A stretch of DNA of 64,000 nucleotides from Teichococcus aestuarii (GCF_003116135.1 NZ_PDOA01000008.1:62001-126000), one strand, 5' to 3'. Counted from the stretch's first letter, positions 24,387 to 32,930 are shown. Notes: generated by a model not told the origin, from the sequence alone. A program made the numbers and translations.

Positions 24387-24483
24387 GCCGGAACAGCCTG
24401 ACAGATTGCCATGATCCGAAGCTTCCGTATTTTTGTTCAATACGACCGAATTATATCGAAAAGCTAAGAGGAGTTTTCCGCCG

Positions 24484-25275
24484 ATGTCAAAGGCGAAGGG
24501 CCCGCCGGCCCAGGCGGCCACACCCGACCCCCGGCTCTACATCCAGGCGGTGGAGCGGGCGATGCGCGTGCTGGAGGTGTTCGGCCATGACCCGCAGCCA
24601 TTGTCCCTGGCCGAGATCGCCGCCGCCGTCGGCATCGACAAGAGCGGCGCGCAACGGCTCTGCCATACCCTGCGCCACCTGGGATACCTGGAGGCCGATC
24701 CGGGCGGGCAGGGGCTGCGGCCCGGCCTGCGGCTGATGGACCGCTCCTTCGATTTCCTGCGCATGCACCCCTTGGTGGAACGCGCCACGCCGGCCCTGAT
24801 GGAACTGCGCCGCGCCACCCAGGAGCGGGTGGATCTGAGCCTGCCGGATGACCTCAGCATCGTCTATGCGGTGCGGCTGCAGAGCAAGCGGGAGACCTTC
24901 TTCGCCACGCTGGTCGGCCGCCGCCTGCCGGCCTTCTGCTCCTCGGGTGGGCGCGCGATGATGGCGGCGCTGCCGGATGCGGTGGTGGAGGACATCCTGG
25001 CCCGTTCGGACCGGCGGCCGCTGACGCCCCGCACCATCACCGCCCTGCCTGCCCTGCGCGCCAAGATCGCCGAGGCCCGCACCGATGGCTACGCGCTGGC
25101 CTGCGAGGAAGGGTTGCTGGGCGAGATCGTGCTGGCGGCGGCGGTGCGGGACCGGCAGGGCAGGCCCGTTGCGGCCATCCATATCGCCGCCTCCCTCTCG
25201 GAATGGGAGGAGGCCGATTTCCGCCGCCGGATGGCGCCGCTGGCCATGGAGGCTGCACGCGCCCTCAGTGGCTGA
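24484..25275 (+). CDS. IclR-family transcriptional regulator
   Basis: 263 residues from ATG 24484; an upstream ATG at 24433 lies in the AT-rich promoter. The N-terminal helix-turn-helix is PLSLAEIAAAVGIDKSGAQR (about 39-58). The effector domain has FCSSGGRAMMAALP and GYALACEEGLLGEIVLAAAV. It is divergent from the SDR/amidase unit and likely controls it. The 97-bp spacer is AT-rich and contains GTATT-N7-AATAC (24427-24443). Confidence 0.92.
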   Translation: MSKAKGPPAQAATPDPRLYIQAVERAMRVLEVFGHDPQPLSLAEIAAAVGIDKSGAQRLCHTLRHLGYLEADPGGQGLRPGLRLMDRSFDFLRMHPLVERATPALMELRRATQERVDLSLPDDLSIVYAVRLQSKRETFFATLVGRRLPAFCSSGGRAMMAALPDAVVEDILARSDRRPLTPRTITALPALRAKIAEARTDGYALACEEGLLGEIVLAAAVRDRQGRPVAAIHIAASLSEWEEADFRRRMAPLAMEAARALSG

Positions 25276-25501
25276 GCGCCTCCGCCTGCCACAGCGAATC
25301 GGGACAGTAGCTTACAATTCATGGTTGTTTTGAGGCAGGGAAGCCTACCAGGAAGTGGATTTAATCCCTTTCCACCCTGCCGAAAGCATTATAACCTCTC
25401 CGTGAGGAGAGAGATTCGGCCCAGCGAGCTTTTCGCGAGCTTAATATTTCCTCCACTAAACTCCGAAATCCACCTCCCTCAGACAAAGCCTGGTCAGAGA
25501 A
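25276..25501. other. AT-rich intergenic island
   Basis: Markedly lower GC than its flanks. It contains the hairpin CTCTCC-GTGA-GGAGAG (25396-25411), which has a GNRA-type tetraloop, and a repeated GCGAGC at about 25424 and 25434. No gene is seen. It may be the promoter or leader of the small membrane protein that follows. Confidence 0.5.
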
Positions 25502-25690
25502 ATGGAATCTCGTACGGATATCCACGCGAATGAACTTCGTGACCTGCGCCGGAGCTCTTTGAAGGGTTGGGTTCGGAAACTTCGGTTGCCCGTGCCGCGG
25601 CGGCTTTCTCCTTCCAAGGGCCTGATGATCGGCCTGCTTTTCTCTTCCTTGCTCTGGGCCGCGATCATCGGCTTCTTCGTCACCTTCTGA
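25502..25690 (+). CDS. Small single-pass membrane protein, unknown
   Basis: 62 residues. The N-terminal half is basic (ten Arg/Lys in residues 4-40) and the C-terminal 23 residues are one hydrophobic helix (GLMIGLLFSSLLWAAIIGFF). The charge bias predicts an N-in, C-terminal tail anchor. AGAGA lies just upstream. The family is not recognised. Lower GC than its neighbours hints at recent arrival. Whether it is translated is uncertain. Confidence 0.5.
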   Translation: MESRTDIHANELRDLRRSSLKGWVRKLRLPVPRRLSPSKGLMIGLLFSSLLWAAIIGFFVTF

Positions 25691-25706
25691 TCCGGTTCCC
25701 GCGCCA

Positions 25707-26162
25707 TCACGCCCGCGGGGCGCGGCGGTGCACCATCATGTCGTTCTCGCCTTCCTGCACCGTGTCGCCGCGCTGCGTCCGCAGGGCGAAGGCAAGGGTG
25801 ACGATGCCGCGGTCGGCATGGCGGGTCTCCCGCAGCCCGACAACGCGGATGGTCGCCTGGAGGCGGTCGCCCACCAGGATCGGGCCGGTAAAGCGCCAGC
25901 GCCAGCCCAGCGAGACGATGGCGGCAAGCTGGGTCTGCGCCCGGTTCTTCAGCCCGTCCGCCAGGGCCAGGCCCAGCAGCCCGTGCGCCACCCGGCCCGG
26001 ATAGCCCAGCGCCTGCGCATAGGCATCGTCCATGTGGATGTCGTAGAAATCGCCGGAGAGGCCGGCGAAGGCCAGCAGGTGCGCCTCCGTCACCTGGATG
26101 CCGCCGGTGATCCATTCGAGGCCGGGCTCGATCTCCTCGAAATGCAGGCGGCGGTCGGTCAT
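25707..26162 (-). CDS. MaoC-like (R)-specific enoyl-CoA hydratase
   Basis: 151 residues from ATG 26160-26162. Hotdog fold with the hydratase motif FAGLSGDFYDIHMDDAYA, where the Asp and His are the usual catalytic pair, followed by YPGRVAHGLLGLALA. It hydrates an enoyl-CoA. The SDR and acyl-CoA dehydrogenase upstream on the same strand would supply the flanking steps of a beta-oxidation-like route. Confidence 0.9.
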   Translation of the reverse strand: MTDRRLHFEEIEPGLEWITGGIQVTEAHLLAFAGLSGDFYDIHMDDAYAQALGYPGRVAHGLLGLALADGLKNRAQTQLAAIVSLGWRWRFTGPILVGDRLQATIRVVGLRETRHADRGIVTLAFALRTQRGDTVQEGENDMMVHRRAPRA

Positions 26163-26187
26163 GCGCGTGGCTCCCGGCGTGGCAGGC

Positions 26188-26967
26188 TCAGAGGCGGCCG
26201 ACATGCAGGCCCCCGTCGATGTGCAGCGCATCGCCGGTGCTGAAGGGCAGGTCGCCCGCCGCCAGCATGGCGACGGCGCGGCCCACATCCTCCGGCTCCC
26301 CCCAGCGGCGGATGGGCGAGAGCCCCTCGGCGATGCGGCGGGAATAGGCCTCGGCCACCGGCGCCGTCAGGTCGGTGCGGATGACGCCGGGGCGGATCTC
26401 GTGCACGGCGATGCCCGCCTCCGCCAGGCGCAGCGCGAAGAGCCGCGCCAGCATGGAGACCGCCGTCTTGGCGGCGCAGTACTCGCCACGGTCGGGCGAG
26501 GCGAGCTGCGCATTGGCCGAGGAGATGAAGATGATGCTGCGCGGCTGCGCCGCCGGCGGCACCTCCAGCATCCGCCGCGCCACGGCCTGGGTGAGGAAGA
26601 AGGTGCCGCGCGCATTGACGCCGAAGGCGCGGTCCCAGGATTCCGGCGAGACATCCAGCAGGTCGCCGCGCCGCATCGCGCCGACGCCGGCATTGTTCAC
26701 CAAGCAGTCGATGCCGCCCTGGTCCTGCCACGCCGCCTGGACGAAGGCGTCGTGCTCCTCCAGCCGCGCCACGTCCAGCCGGCGGAAGGCGAAGCGGCCA
26801 CCGGCGGCCCGCACCAGCGCCGCCGTCTCCTCGGCGCCCTCCTCGGCGATGTCGGCGGCCAGGATGTCGAAGCCCCGGCCCGCCAGCGCCAAGCAGCAGG
26901 CCCGGCCGATGCCGCGCCGCCCGCCCGTGACCAGGGCAACGGGGCGCCTTTGCGGAAGCGCGCTCAT
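26188..26967 (-). CDS. SDR-family 3-oxoacyl reductase-like enzyme
   Basis: 259 residues. TGGRRGIGRA binds the cofactor; NNAGVGA and the Ser-Tyr-Lys triad (IFISSANAQ, EYCAAKTA) are intact. The terminal HIDGGLHVGRL fits the family. The ATG overlaps the acyl-CoA dehydrogenase stop, so expression is coupled. It probably interconverts a 3-hydroxy/3-oxo acyl-CoA or an alcohol/ketone. Substrate unknown. Confidence 0.9.
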   Translation of the reverse strand: MSALPQRRPVALVTGGRRGIGRACCLALAGRGFDILAADIAEEGAEETAALVRAAGGRFAFRRLDVARLEEHDAFVQAAWQDQGGIDCLVNNAGVGAMRRGDLLDVSPESWDRAFGVNARGTFFLTQAVARRMLEVPPAAQPRSIIFISSANAQLASPDRGEYCAAKTAVSMLARLFALRLAEAGIAVHEIRPGVIRTDLTAPVAEAYSRRIAEGLSPIRRWGEPEDVGRAVAMLAAGDLPFSTGDALHIDGGLHVGRL

Positions 26968-28115
26968 GCCAGCAGCGTCCGCGCCATGATCATGCGCTGA
27001 ATCTGGTTCGTTCCTTCGTAGATCTGGGTGATCTTTGCGTCGCGGTACAGCCGCTCCACCCGCACGCCGCGGATGTAGCCGCTGCCGCCATGGATCTGCA
27101 CCGCATCGGCGGTGCGGGCGACGGCGGCATCGGAGGCGAAGCACTTGGCCATGCTCGCCTCCAGCGTGGCGCGGCGGCCTTCGTCGAGCACGCGGGCGGC
27201 GTGGTGCACCATCAGCCGCGCGGCGTGCGCATCCTTCGCCATGTCGGCGATCATCCACTGCACCGCCTGGAAATCGGCGATGGGCTGGCCGAACTGCCGG
27301 CGCTGCCTGGCATAATCGATGCTCTCCTCCAGCGCCGCGCGCAGGATGCCGAGCGCCAGCGCGGCGATGCCGACGCGGCCCTTGTCCAGCACCGACATCA
27401 TCATGTGGAAGCCGCGCCCCTCCTGGCCCAGCATGGCGCCGGCCGGCAGCCGCACGCCCTCGAAGCGCAGCCCGCCGACGGGGGAGGCGCGCTGGCCCAT
27501 CTTGCGCTCCTTGCGGTCGCGCGTGACGCCGGCGCTGTCCAGGTCGACCAGGAAGATCGACATGCCGCGATGCCCCGCCGCCGGGTCGGTGCGCGCCAGC
27601 ACGGCGGCGAAATCGGCCACGGGGGCGTTGTGGATCCACAGCTTGGCGCCCTCCAGCAGCCAGCCATCGCCGTCGCGCCGGGCCTGGGTGCGCAGGCCGG
27701 CGAGGTCGGAGCCGGCCTCGGCCTCGGTCAGCGCATAGGCGCAGCGGCGCTCGGCGCGCAGCAGGGGGCGGAGGTAGCGCTCCTGCTGGGCGGGCGTGCC
27801 ATGCTCGGTGAGCAGCGTGCCGAGCAGCTCCACCAGCCCCACCTGGTCGGCCACCGAGGCATAGCCGCGCGAAAGCTCCTCCATCACCAGCGCATAGGCC
27901 AGCACATCGGCCCCCGCGCCGCCCAGCGCCTCCGGCACGCTGACGCCGAACAGCCCGGCCCCGGCGAGGCGGCGGTACAGCGCCTCGGGGTAGCGCTCCT
28001 CCTCATCCAGCGCGGCGGCGAGCGGCGCCACCTCCTCCTCCGCGAAGCGGCGCGCGGCATTGCGCAGGGCGGCGTGCCACTCCGTGGCACCGGCAGGCAG
28101 GGCGTCTTCCAGCAC
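26964..28115 (-). CDS. Acyl-CoA dehydrogenase
   Basis: 383 residues from GTG 28113-28115, the normal family length. Signatures are YALTEAEAGSDLAGL (FAD site), RRQFGQPIADFQAVQWMIAD, and the C-terminal QIYEGTNQIQRMIMA, with Glu as the likely catalytic base. It catalyses FAD-dependent alpha,beta-desaturation of an acyl-CoA. It starts the MaoC/SDR unit and lies 65 bp downstream of the LacI-type regulator on the same strand. Confidence 0.94.
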   Translation of the reverse strand: MLEDALPAGATEWHAALRNAARRFAEEEVAPLAAALDEEERYPEALYRRLAGAGLFGVSVPEALGGAGADVLAYALVMEELSRGYASVADQVGLVELLGTLLTEHGTPAQQERYLRPLLRAERRCAYALTEAEAGSDLAGLRTQARRDGDGWLLEGAKLWIHNAPVADFAAVLARTDPAAGHRGMSIFLVDLDSAGVTRDRKERKMGQRASPVGGLRFEGVRLPAGAMLGQEGRGFHMMMSVLDKGRVGIAALALGILRAALEESIDYARQRRQFGQPIADFQAVQWMIADMAKDAHAARLMVHHAARVLDEGRRATLEASMAKCFASDAAVARTADAVQIHGGSGYIRGVRVERLYRDAKITQIYEGTNQIQRMIMARTLLA

Positions 28116-28180
28116 CGGGCGTTCTTCCCTCTTGCTTGGTCCGCGCGGCCTTCTTCGAGGCGTGGCCGCGTCGGTCCGGT

Positions 28181-29182
28181 TCAGTCGGCGCGGCGCAGGC
28201 CCGCCCCGCAGGATTCGCGCACCACCAGCGCCGGCGGCAGGATCTCGCGCAGCGGCGGCGCCTCCGGCTGTTCCATGCGGTGCAGCAGCACCCGCGCCGC
28301 CGCCTGGCCGATGACGCGCGGCGCGACGCGGATGGTGGTGAGCGGCGGGTACCAGTGCGCCGCCTCCCGCACATCGTCGAAGCCCGTCACGGCCACGTCG
28401 CGGCCGGGCATGCGGCCGGCGCGCAGCAGGCCGAGCGTGGCGCCGAAGGCCACGGAATCATTGAAGCAGACCAGCGCGGTCGGACTCTCCGGCGGCAGCG
28501 CCTGGGCGATCGCGGCGGCGGCGCCGATATCGGTGGAGCAGGGGAGGTGTTCCGCCGCCAGCCCGGCCCGCGCCATGCTGCGCGCATAGCCGTCCCACCG
28601 CCCGGTGCTGACCGAGTTGCGCGCGGCGCCGCCCAGGAAGGCGATGCGGCGGTGGCCGAGGCCCAGCAGATGCTCGGTGGCCAGCCGCGTGCCGGCGCGG
28701 TTGTCCGGCCCCGCATGGGCGCCGGCGCGGAAGCCGCGCACCACCGTGGCATGCGGCACGCGCCAGGCCTGGAGTTCGCCGATCAGCGCCGGGGGTGTGC
28801 CCGTGGCGGGCATCAGCAGCACGCCGTCCACCGGCTGCTCCCGGAAGCGCTCCAGCATCCGCCGCTGGCGCAGCACGGATTCGGAGGTGTTGGCCAGCAT
28901 GGTGGCATAGCCGGCCTCGTCCAGCGCCTCCTCCACGCCGGCGGTCAGCTCCGCGTAGAAGGGGTTGGTCAGCTCGCAGACCAGCAGGCCGACCGTGTGC
29001 GACTTGCCGGAGCGCATCAGCGCGGCGGAGCGGTCATACACATAGCCGAGGCGCTCGGCGGCCTCGCGCACGGCGCGGCGGGTCTCCGGGCGCAGCCGGG
29101 AATCGTCGCGCAGCGCCAGGGCGGCGGTGGACAGCGCCACCCCCGCCTCACGTGCCACGTCCTTGATCCTCACCCGCTGCAT
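28181..29182 (-). CDS. LacI-family transcriptional regulator
   Basis: 333 residues. N-terminal helix-turn-helix RIKDVAREAGVALSTAALAL with hinge helix LRPETRRAVREAAERLGY, then a periplasmic-binding-protein-like sensor domain (HTVGLLVCELTNPFYAEL; CFNDSVAFGATLG; VAVTGFDDVREA). A perfect 16-bp palindrome lies 32 bp upstream of the ATG, suggesting autoregulation. It may control the downstream acyl-CoA dehydrogenase/SDR/MaoC genes. Confidence 0.94.
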   Translation of the reverse strand: MQRVRIKDVAREAGVALSTAALALRDDSRLRPETRRAVREAAERLGYVYDRSAALMRSGKSHTVGLLVCELTNPFYAELTAGVEEALDEAGYATMLANTSESVLRQRRMLERFREQPVDGVLLMPATGTPPALIGELQAWRVPHATVVRGFRAGAHAGPDNRAGTRLATEHLLGLGHRRIAFLGGAARNSVSTGRWDGYARSMARAGLAAEHLPCSTDIGAAAAIAQALPPESPTALVCFNDSVAFGATLGLLRAGRMPGRDVAVTGFDDVREAAHWYPPLTTIRVAPRVIGQAAARVLLHRMEQPEAPPLREILPPALVVRESCGAGLRRAD

Positions 29183-29213
29183 CCGCGCCCGCGTCTCGCT
29201 GTGCCATGGCAGG

Positions 29214-29229
29214 ATTGGAACGTTCCAAT
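29214..29229. promoter_or_regulatory. Perfect palindromic LacI-type operator
   Basis: ATTGGAACGTTCCAAT is a perfect 16-bp palindrome with the central CG typical of LacI/GalR operators. It is located directly upstream of the LacI-family gene. The TTGGAACGTTCCAA core is AT-rich relative to its surroundings. Confidence 0.8.
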
Positions 29230-29266
29230 TACCCTGTCAAGGCGAGGCGAGGCGAGGCGCGGGGGA

Positions 29267-29291
29267 GGGCCAGGGGCGGCGCCCCTGGCCC
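29267..29291 (-). terminator. GC-rich 12-bp hairpin after Bug gene
   Basis: GGGCCAGGGGCG (29267-29278) and CGCCCCTGGCCC (29280-29291) are perfectly complementary around one central base. It lies 6 bp after the Bug-protein stop. It lacks a T-run. Three or more GGCGA units (29241-29259) follow on the far side. Confidence 0.6.
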
Positions 29292-29296
29292 GGCCT

Positions 29297-30262
29297 TCAG
29301 TCGGGGCGCACGCCGTTGTCCCGCGCCACCCGGCCCCAACTGTCGATCTGCGTGCCGACGAAGCGGGCGAGATCCGCGGGCTCGGAAAGCACGAGTTCCG
29401 CCTGGTTCAGCTCGGCGAACTGGCTGGCGATGCGCGGCTCCCGGTAGGTCTCGACCAGCGCCGCGCGGAAGCGCTGGATGACCGGCTCCGGCGTTCCCGC
29501 CGGGGCGAAGACGCCCCACCAGGCCACGGCGGTCAGGCCCGGGAAGCCGGCCTCGGCGGTGGTGGGCACCTCCGGCAGGCCGGCCAGCCGCTGCTCGCCC
29601 AGCTGCAGCAGCGGCCGCAGCGAGCCGGCGGAGATGTGCGGCGCGAGCAGGGCGCTGCTGCCGATCATCATGTCGATATGGCCGGCCACCGCGTCGTTCA
29701 CTGCCAACCCGCCGCCGCGATAGGGCAGGTGGGTCATGCTCACCCCGGCGCGGCGGGCCAGCATCAGCATGGCGAGGTGCCCGATGGTGCCGTTGCCGGT
29801 GGAGCCGAAGGTGACGCCGCCGCGCTTGGCCGCGGCCAGCACGTCGGCCATGGTCTTGTAGGGCTTGCCCGGCTGGCAGGCCACCACATAGGGCGCATGG
29901 CCGATCTGGGTGACGGGCGCCAGGTCGCGCTGGATGTCGAAAGGAAGGCTGGGCACCAGCACCGGCATCACGGCATGGGAGTCGAAGGTCAGCAGCCAGG
30001 TCTGCCCGTCGGGCCGGGCCTTGGCGGCGACATCGGTGCCGATGCTGCCGGCCGCGCCGCTGCGGTTCTCCACCACGATCGGCACGCCGAGGCGCTGCTG
30101 CAGGCCGGGCGCCGCCAGCCGCGCCACGGCGTCGGTGGAACCGCCGGGCGCGAAGGGCACGACGATGCGGATGGTGCCGGACGGCCAGGTGTCGGCGGAT
30201 GCGCGGATGGCGGGCAGTGCCGCCAGCCCGCCCAGGATGGCGCGCCTCGACCAGTTCTGCAT
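29297..30262 (-). CDS. Bug/TctC-family solute-binding protein
   Basis: 321 residues from ATG 30260-30262. A Tat-like signal (RRAILGGLAALPAIRASA) precedes a mature start near residue 23. Family marks are IRIVVPFAPGGSTDAVARL, VVENRSGAAGSIG and AKARPDGQTWLL. Such proteins bind organic acids or amides in the periplasm for TTT transporters. No tctA/tctB membrane genes are near, so its partner is elsewhere or it acts as a sensor. 118 bp separate it from msrB. Confidence 0.93.
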   Translation of the reverse strand: MQNWSRRAILGGLAALPAIRASADTWPSGTIRIVVPFAPGGSTDAVARLAAPGLQQRLGVPIVVENRSGAAGSIGTDVAAKARPDGQTWLLTFDSHAVMPVLVPSLPFDIQRDLAPVTQIGHAPYVVACQPGKPYKTMADVLAAAKRGGVTFGSTGNGTIGHLAMLMLARRAGVSMTHLPYRGGGLAVNDAVAGHIDMMIGSSALLAPHISAGSLRPLLQLGEQRLAGLPEVPTTAEAGFPGLTAVAWWGVFAPAGTPEPVIQRFRAALVETYREPRIASQFAELNQAELVLSEPADLARFVGTQIDSWGRVARDNGVRPD

Positions 30263-30380
30263 GATGAACCTCCCTTGCGGCGCCCGTACCGGCGCCTTCA
30301 GGTTCATCATTCCGCCAGCGGGGCGGGGAGGCAACCCCGGGGCGCCCGCCGCCATCCGCGCCGCCCCCTCAGGCGGGGTG

Positions 30381-30788
30381 TCAGGCGGGGTGGAAGTCCA
30401 TCGCCACGCCGTTGATGCAGTAGCGCAGATGCGTGGGCGGCGGGCCGTCGGGGAAGACATGGCCCAGATGGCTGCCGCAGCTGGCGCAATGGACCTCGGT
30501 GCGCACCATGCCGTGGCTCATGTCCCGGCTGACGCCGACGGCACCTTCCAGCGGCGCGCCGAAGCTCGGCCAGCCGGTGCCGCTCTCGAACTTCCCCTCG
30601 GTGCTGAACAGCGGCTGGTCGCAGCCGGCGCAGGTGAAGGTGCCGGCGCGCTTCTCGTGCAGCAGGGCGCAGCTGCCCGGGCGCTCCGTGCCGTGGGCGC
30701 GCATCACCCGGTACTGCTCGGGTGTCAGGCGGGCGCGCCATTCCGCCTCGGTCCGCGTCACCGGGTAGGTGATGGTGTTGGTATCCAT
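30381..30788 (-). CDS. msrB: Peptide methionine-(R)-sulfoxide reductase MsrB
   Basis: 135 residues from ATG 30786-30788. It reduces Met-R-sulfoxide in proteins. Zinc-binding Cys pairs are CAGC and CASC. Family blocks are [10 protein letters not shown] and [11 protein letters not shown], and the catalytic Cys is in [11 protein letters not shown]. No signal peptide, so cytoplasmic. It stands alone. Confidence 0.97.
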   Translation of the reverse strand: MDTNTITYPVTRTEAEWRARLTPEQYRVMRAHGTERPGSCALLHEKRAGTFTCAGCDQPLFSTEGKFESGTGWPSFGAPLEGAVGVSRDMSHGMVRTEVHCASCGSHLGHVFPDGPPPTHLRYCINGVAMDFHPA

Positions 30789-30937
30789 GCGGCGTCTCCC
30801 TCGGATGCGGGTGGCCCGGCAGGTCCGGGCCGCGGCCCCGCATATCGGGTGGCGGGGGGGTGCTGTCGAGGCCCCGGGCGCATGGCTTGACGGGCCGTGG
30901 CGGGCGCGCATACTCGGTCAGCAAAAATGGAACGTTA

Positions 30938-30952
30938 TTCCGCTTAGCGGAA
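30938..30952. promoter_or_regulatory. Palindromic operator TTCCGC-TTA-GCGGAA
   Basis: Perfect 6-bp arms around TTA lie 26 bp upstream of the thioesterase ATG, within an AT-rich promoter region. The shape resembles IclR-family sites controlling protocatechuate/3-oxoadipate genes (from memory), which would suit the CoA-transferase genes downstream. Confidence 0.65.
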
Positions 30953-30978
30953 ATGATGGCGCCAAGAGGAACGATCCC

Positions 30979-31443
30979 ATGCCCCCTCCGGGCGCAGACA
31001 TCTCCACCGCCAGCCTGCCCTCCGCCGGCACGGGCGCCTTCGACCCCGCCGGCGCCGGCTGGCAGCCCCGGGGCAACTCCAACTTCTCCACCCTGGTCGG
31101 CCCGCTCTGGGCCCGGCGCGAGGGCGAGAGCTGGGCCTATGGCTTCCTCGCCGGGCCGCAGCACAGCAATGCGCGCGGCATCGTGCATGGCGGCATGCTG
31201 GTGACGCTGGCCGACAACGCGCTCGGCCTCGTCGTGCACGAGGCGTCCGGGCGCCAGCCGGCCGTGACGATGCAGCTCAACACCCATTTCCTCTCCGCGG
31301 CGCATCCGGGTGAGTTCGTCGAGGCGCGCGGCGAGGTGATGCGGCGTGGCCGCTCGGTGATGTTCGTGCGCGGCACGCTGACCGTGGGAGACCGCATGGT
31401 GCTGGCGGCGGACGGGATCTGGAAGCTGCTCGGCGCGCGCTGA
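30979..31443 (+). CDS. PaaI-family hotdog thioesterase
   Basis: 154 residues from ATG 30979, with AAGAGGA upstream. The hotdog signature ARGIVHGGMLVTLADNALGL is near 58-77 and TMQLNTHFLSAA follows. It hydrolyses acyl-CoA, often aromatic or short-chain. It is 70 bp upstream of a CoA-transferase pair, likely co-transcribed, perhaps protecting free CoA. Confidence 0.9.
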   Translation: MPPPGADISTASLPSAGTGAFDPAGAGWQPRGNSNFSTLVGPLWARREGESWAYGFLAGPQHSNARGIVHGGMLVTLADNALGLVVHEASGRQPAVTMQLNTHFLSAAHPGEFVEARGEVMRRGRSVMFVRGTLTVGDRMVLAADGIWKLLGAR

Positions 31444-31513
31444 CCGCCCGCCGCGCGCCACCAGGGGAGAAGACGGCCGCAGGGCCGCAAACACAGGGAG
31501 GACCGGCAGCGCA

Positions 31514-32191
31514 ATGCTGGACAGGCGCGTCGCATCGTTCACGGAGGCCATCGCCGGCATCGGCCATGGCGCCACCATCATGCTGGGCGGCTTCGGCGGC
31601 GCCGGCACGCCGCTCGGGCTGGTCGCCGCGGTGCATCGCGCCGGGTTGCGCGACCTGACGGTGATCGCCAACAATGGCGGCAGCGCGGAGCCGGACCTGC
31701 GCATCTGGCTGGAAGCGGGGCAGGTGCGCAAGCTCGTCTGCTCCTACCCCAAGTCCAAGCTGCACACGACGGCGAGCTTCACCACCCTCTACCTGGCCGG
31801 CAAGATCGAGCTGGAACTGGTGCCGCAGGGCACGCTGGTGGAGCGGATGCGCTGCGCCGGCGCCGGGCTCGGCGGCTTCTACACCCCCGTCGGCGCCGGC
31901 ACCGCCCTGGCCGAGGGCAAGGAGACGCGCATGATCGACGGGCGCGAGCATGTGCTGGAGATGCCGCTCTCCGCCGACGTGGCGCTGCTGCGCGGCCGGC
32001 AGGCGGACCGCCTGGGCAACCTCACCTACAACAAGACCGCCCGCAACTTCGCCCCCGTGATGGCCACCGCCGCGAAGCTGGTGGTGGTCGAGGTCGAGGA
32101 GTTCGTCGAGCTCGGCGCGCTGGACCCGGAGGCGGTGGTGACGCCCGGCATCTTCGTGGACCGCGTGGTGCAGAGGGAGGCGCCGCAATGA
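31514..32191 (+). CDS. CoA-transferase alpha subunit (3-oxoacid/3-oxoadipate type)
   Basis: 225 residues with AGGGAGG upstream. Family I alpha motifs: TIMLGGFGGAGTPLGLV near the N-terminus, NNGGSAEPDL, and GGFYTPVGAGT. With the beta subunit it moves CoA from succinyl-CoA or acetyl-CoA to a 3-oxoacid. The overall pattern (IRKLVCSYPKSK-like segment, GAGLGGFYTP) seems closer to PcaI/ScoA than to AtoD. The stop overlaps the beta ATG. Confidence 0.92.
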   Translation: MLDRRVASFTEAIAGIGHGATIMLGGFGGAGTPLGLVAAVHRAGLRDLTVIANNGGSAEPDLRIWLEAGQVRKLVCSYPKSKLHTTASFTTLYLAGKIELELVPQGTLVERMRCAGAGLGGFYTPVGAGTALAEGKETRMIDGREHVLEMPLSADVALLRGRQADRLGNLTYNKTARNFAPVMATAAKLVVVEVEEFVELGALDPEAVVTPGIFVDRVVQREAPQ

Positions 32192-32850
32192 GCACGCCGC
32201 TGAACCGCGAGCAGATGGCCCGCCGCGTGGCCCGCGCCATTCCGGATGGCGCCTTCGTCAACCTCGGCATCGGCCTGCCGGACATGGTGCCGGACCATAT
32301 CCCGCCCGAGAACGAGATCTTCCTGCACAGCGAGAACGGCATCCTGCATGTCGGGGCGCGCCCGCCGGCCGGGCAGGAGGACTGGGACCTGATCAACGCC
32401 GGCAAGCAGCCGGTGAGCCTGCGGAGCGGCGGCAGCTTCTTCGACAGCGCGCTGAGCTTCGCGATGATGCGGGGCGGCCATCTCGACGTCTCGGTGCTGG
32501 GCGCCTTCCAGGTCTCCGAGGCGGGCGACCTGGCCAACTGGTCCACCGGCCTCGGCGAAGGCGTGCCGGCGGTGGGCGGTGCGATGGACCTCGCCGTGGG
32601 CGCCAGGCAGATCTGGGTGATGATGGAGCACACGGCGCGGGATGGCAGCCCGCGCATCCTGCGCCAGTGCCGCTACCCCCTGACGGCCACCGGCGTGGTG
32701 AAGCGCATCTTCACCAACCTCGCGGTGATCGCCGTGCGGCCGGAGGGGCTGGAGGTGGAGGAGATCCTGCCCGGCCTCGGCCTGGACGAATTGCAGGCGC
32801 GCACGGAGGCCACGCTGCGCGCGGGCGCCATGCGGCCGCTGGAAGCCTGA
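32188..32850 (+). CDS. CoA-transferase beta subunit
   Basis: 220 residues. The catalytic Glu lies in the S-E-N-G motif (FLHSENGILHVGARP, about 47-61). VNLGIGLPDMVPDHIP and FAMMRGGHLDVSVLGAFQV are typical of ScoB/PcaJ. It forms a heteromer with the upstream alpha subunit (ATGA overlap). Substrate inferred as a 3-oxoacid or 3-oxoadipate. Confidence 0.93.
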   Translation: MSTPLNREQMARRVARAIPDGAFVNLGIGLPDMVPDHIPPENEIFLHSENGILHVGARPPAGQEDWDLINAGKQPVSLRSGGSFFDSALSFAMMRGGHLDVSVLGAFQVSEAGDLANWSTGLGEGVPAVGGAMDLAVGARQIWVMMEHTARDGSPRILRQCRYPLTATGVVKRIFTNLAVIAVRPEGLEVEEILPGLGLDELQARTEATLRAGAMRPLEA

Positions 32851-32930
32851 GCGGTGCCCGGCGAGCCGTCCGGCCGGGGCGGCGGCGGGCGCCACGCCCC
32901 GGGTGAACCGCCATTCCGGCCAATATTTGT

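Noticed and set aside
24427-24457. A sigma-70 promoter in the IclR/SDR spacer (TTGTTC and TTATAT)
   Set aside because: The two hexamers are only 12-13 bp apart, too close for a -35/-10 pair.
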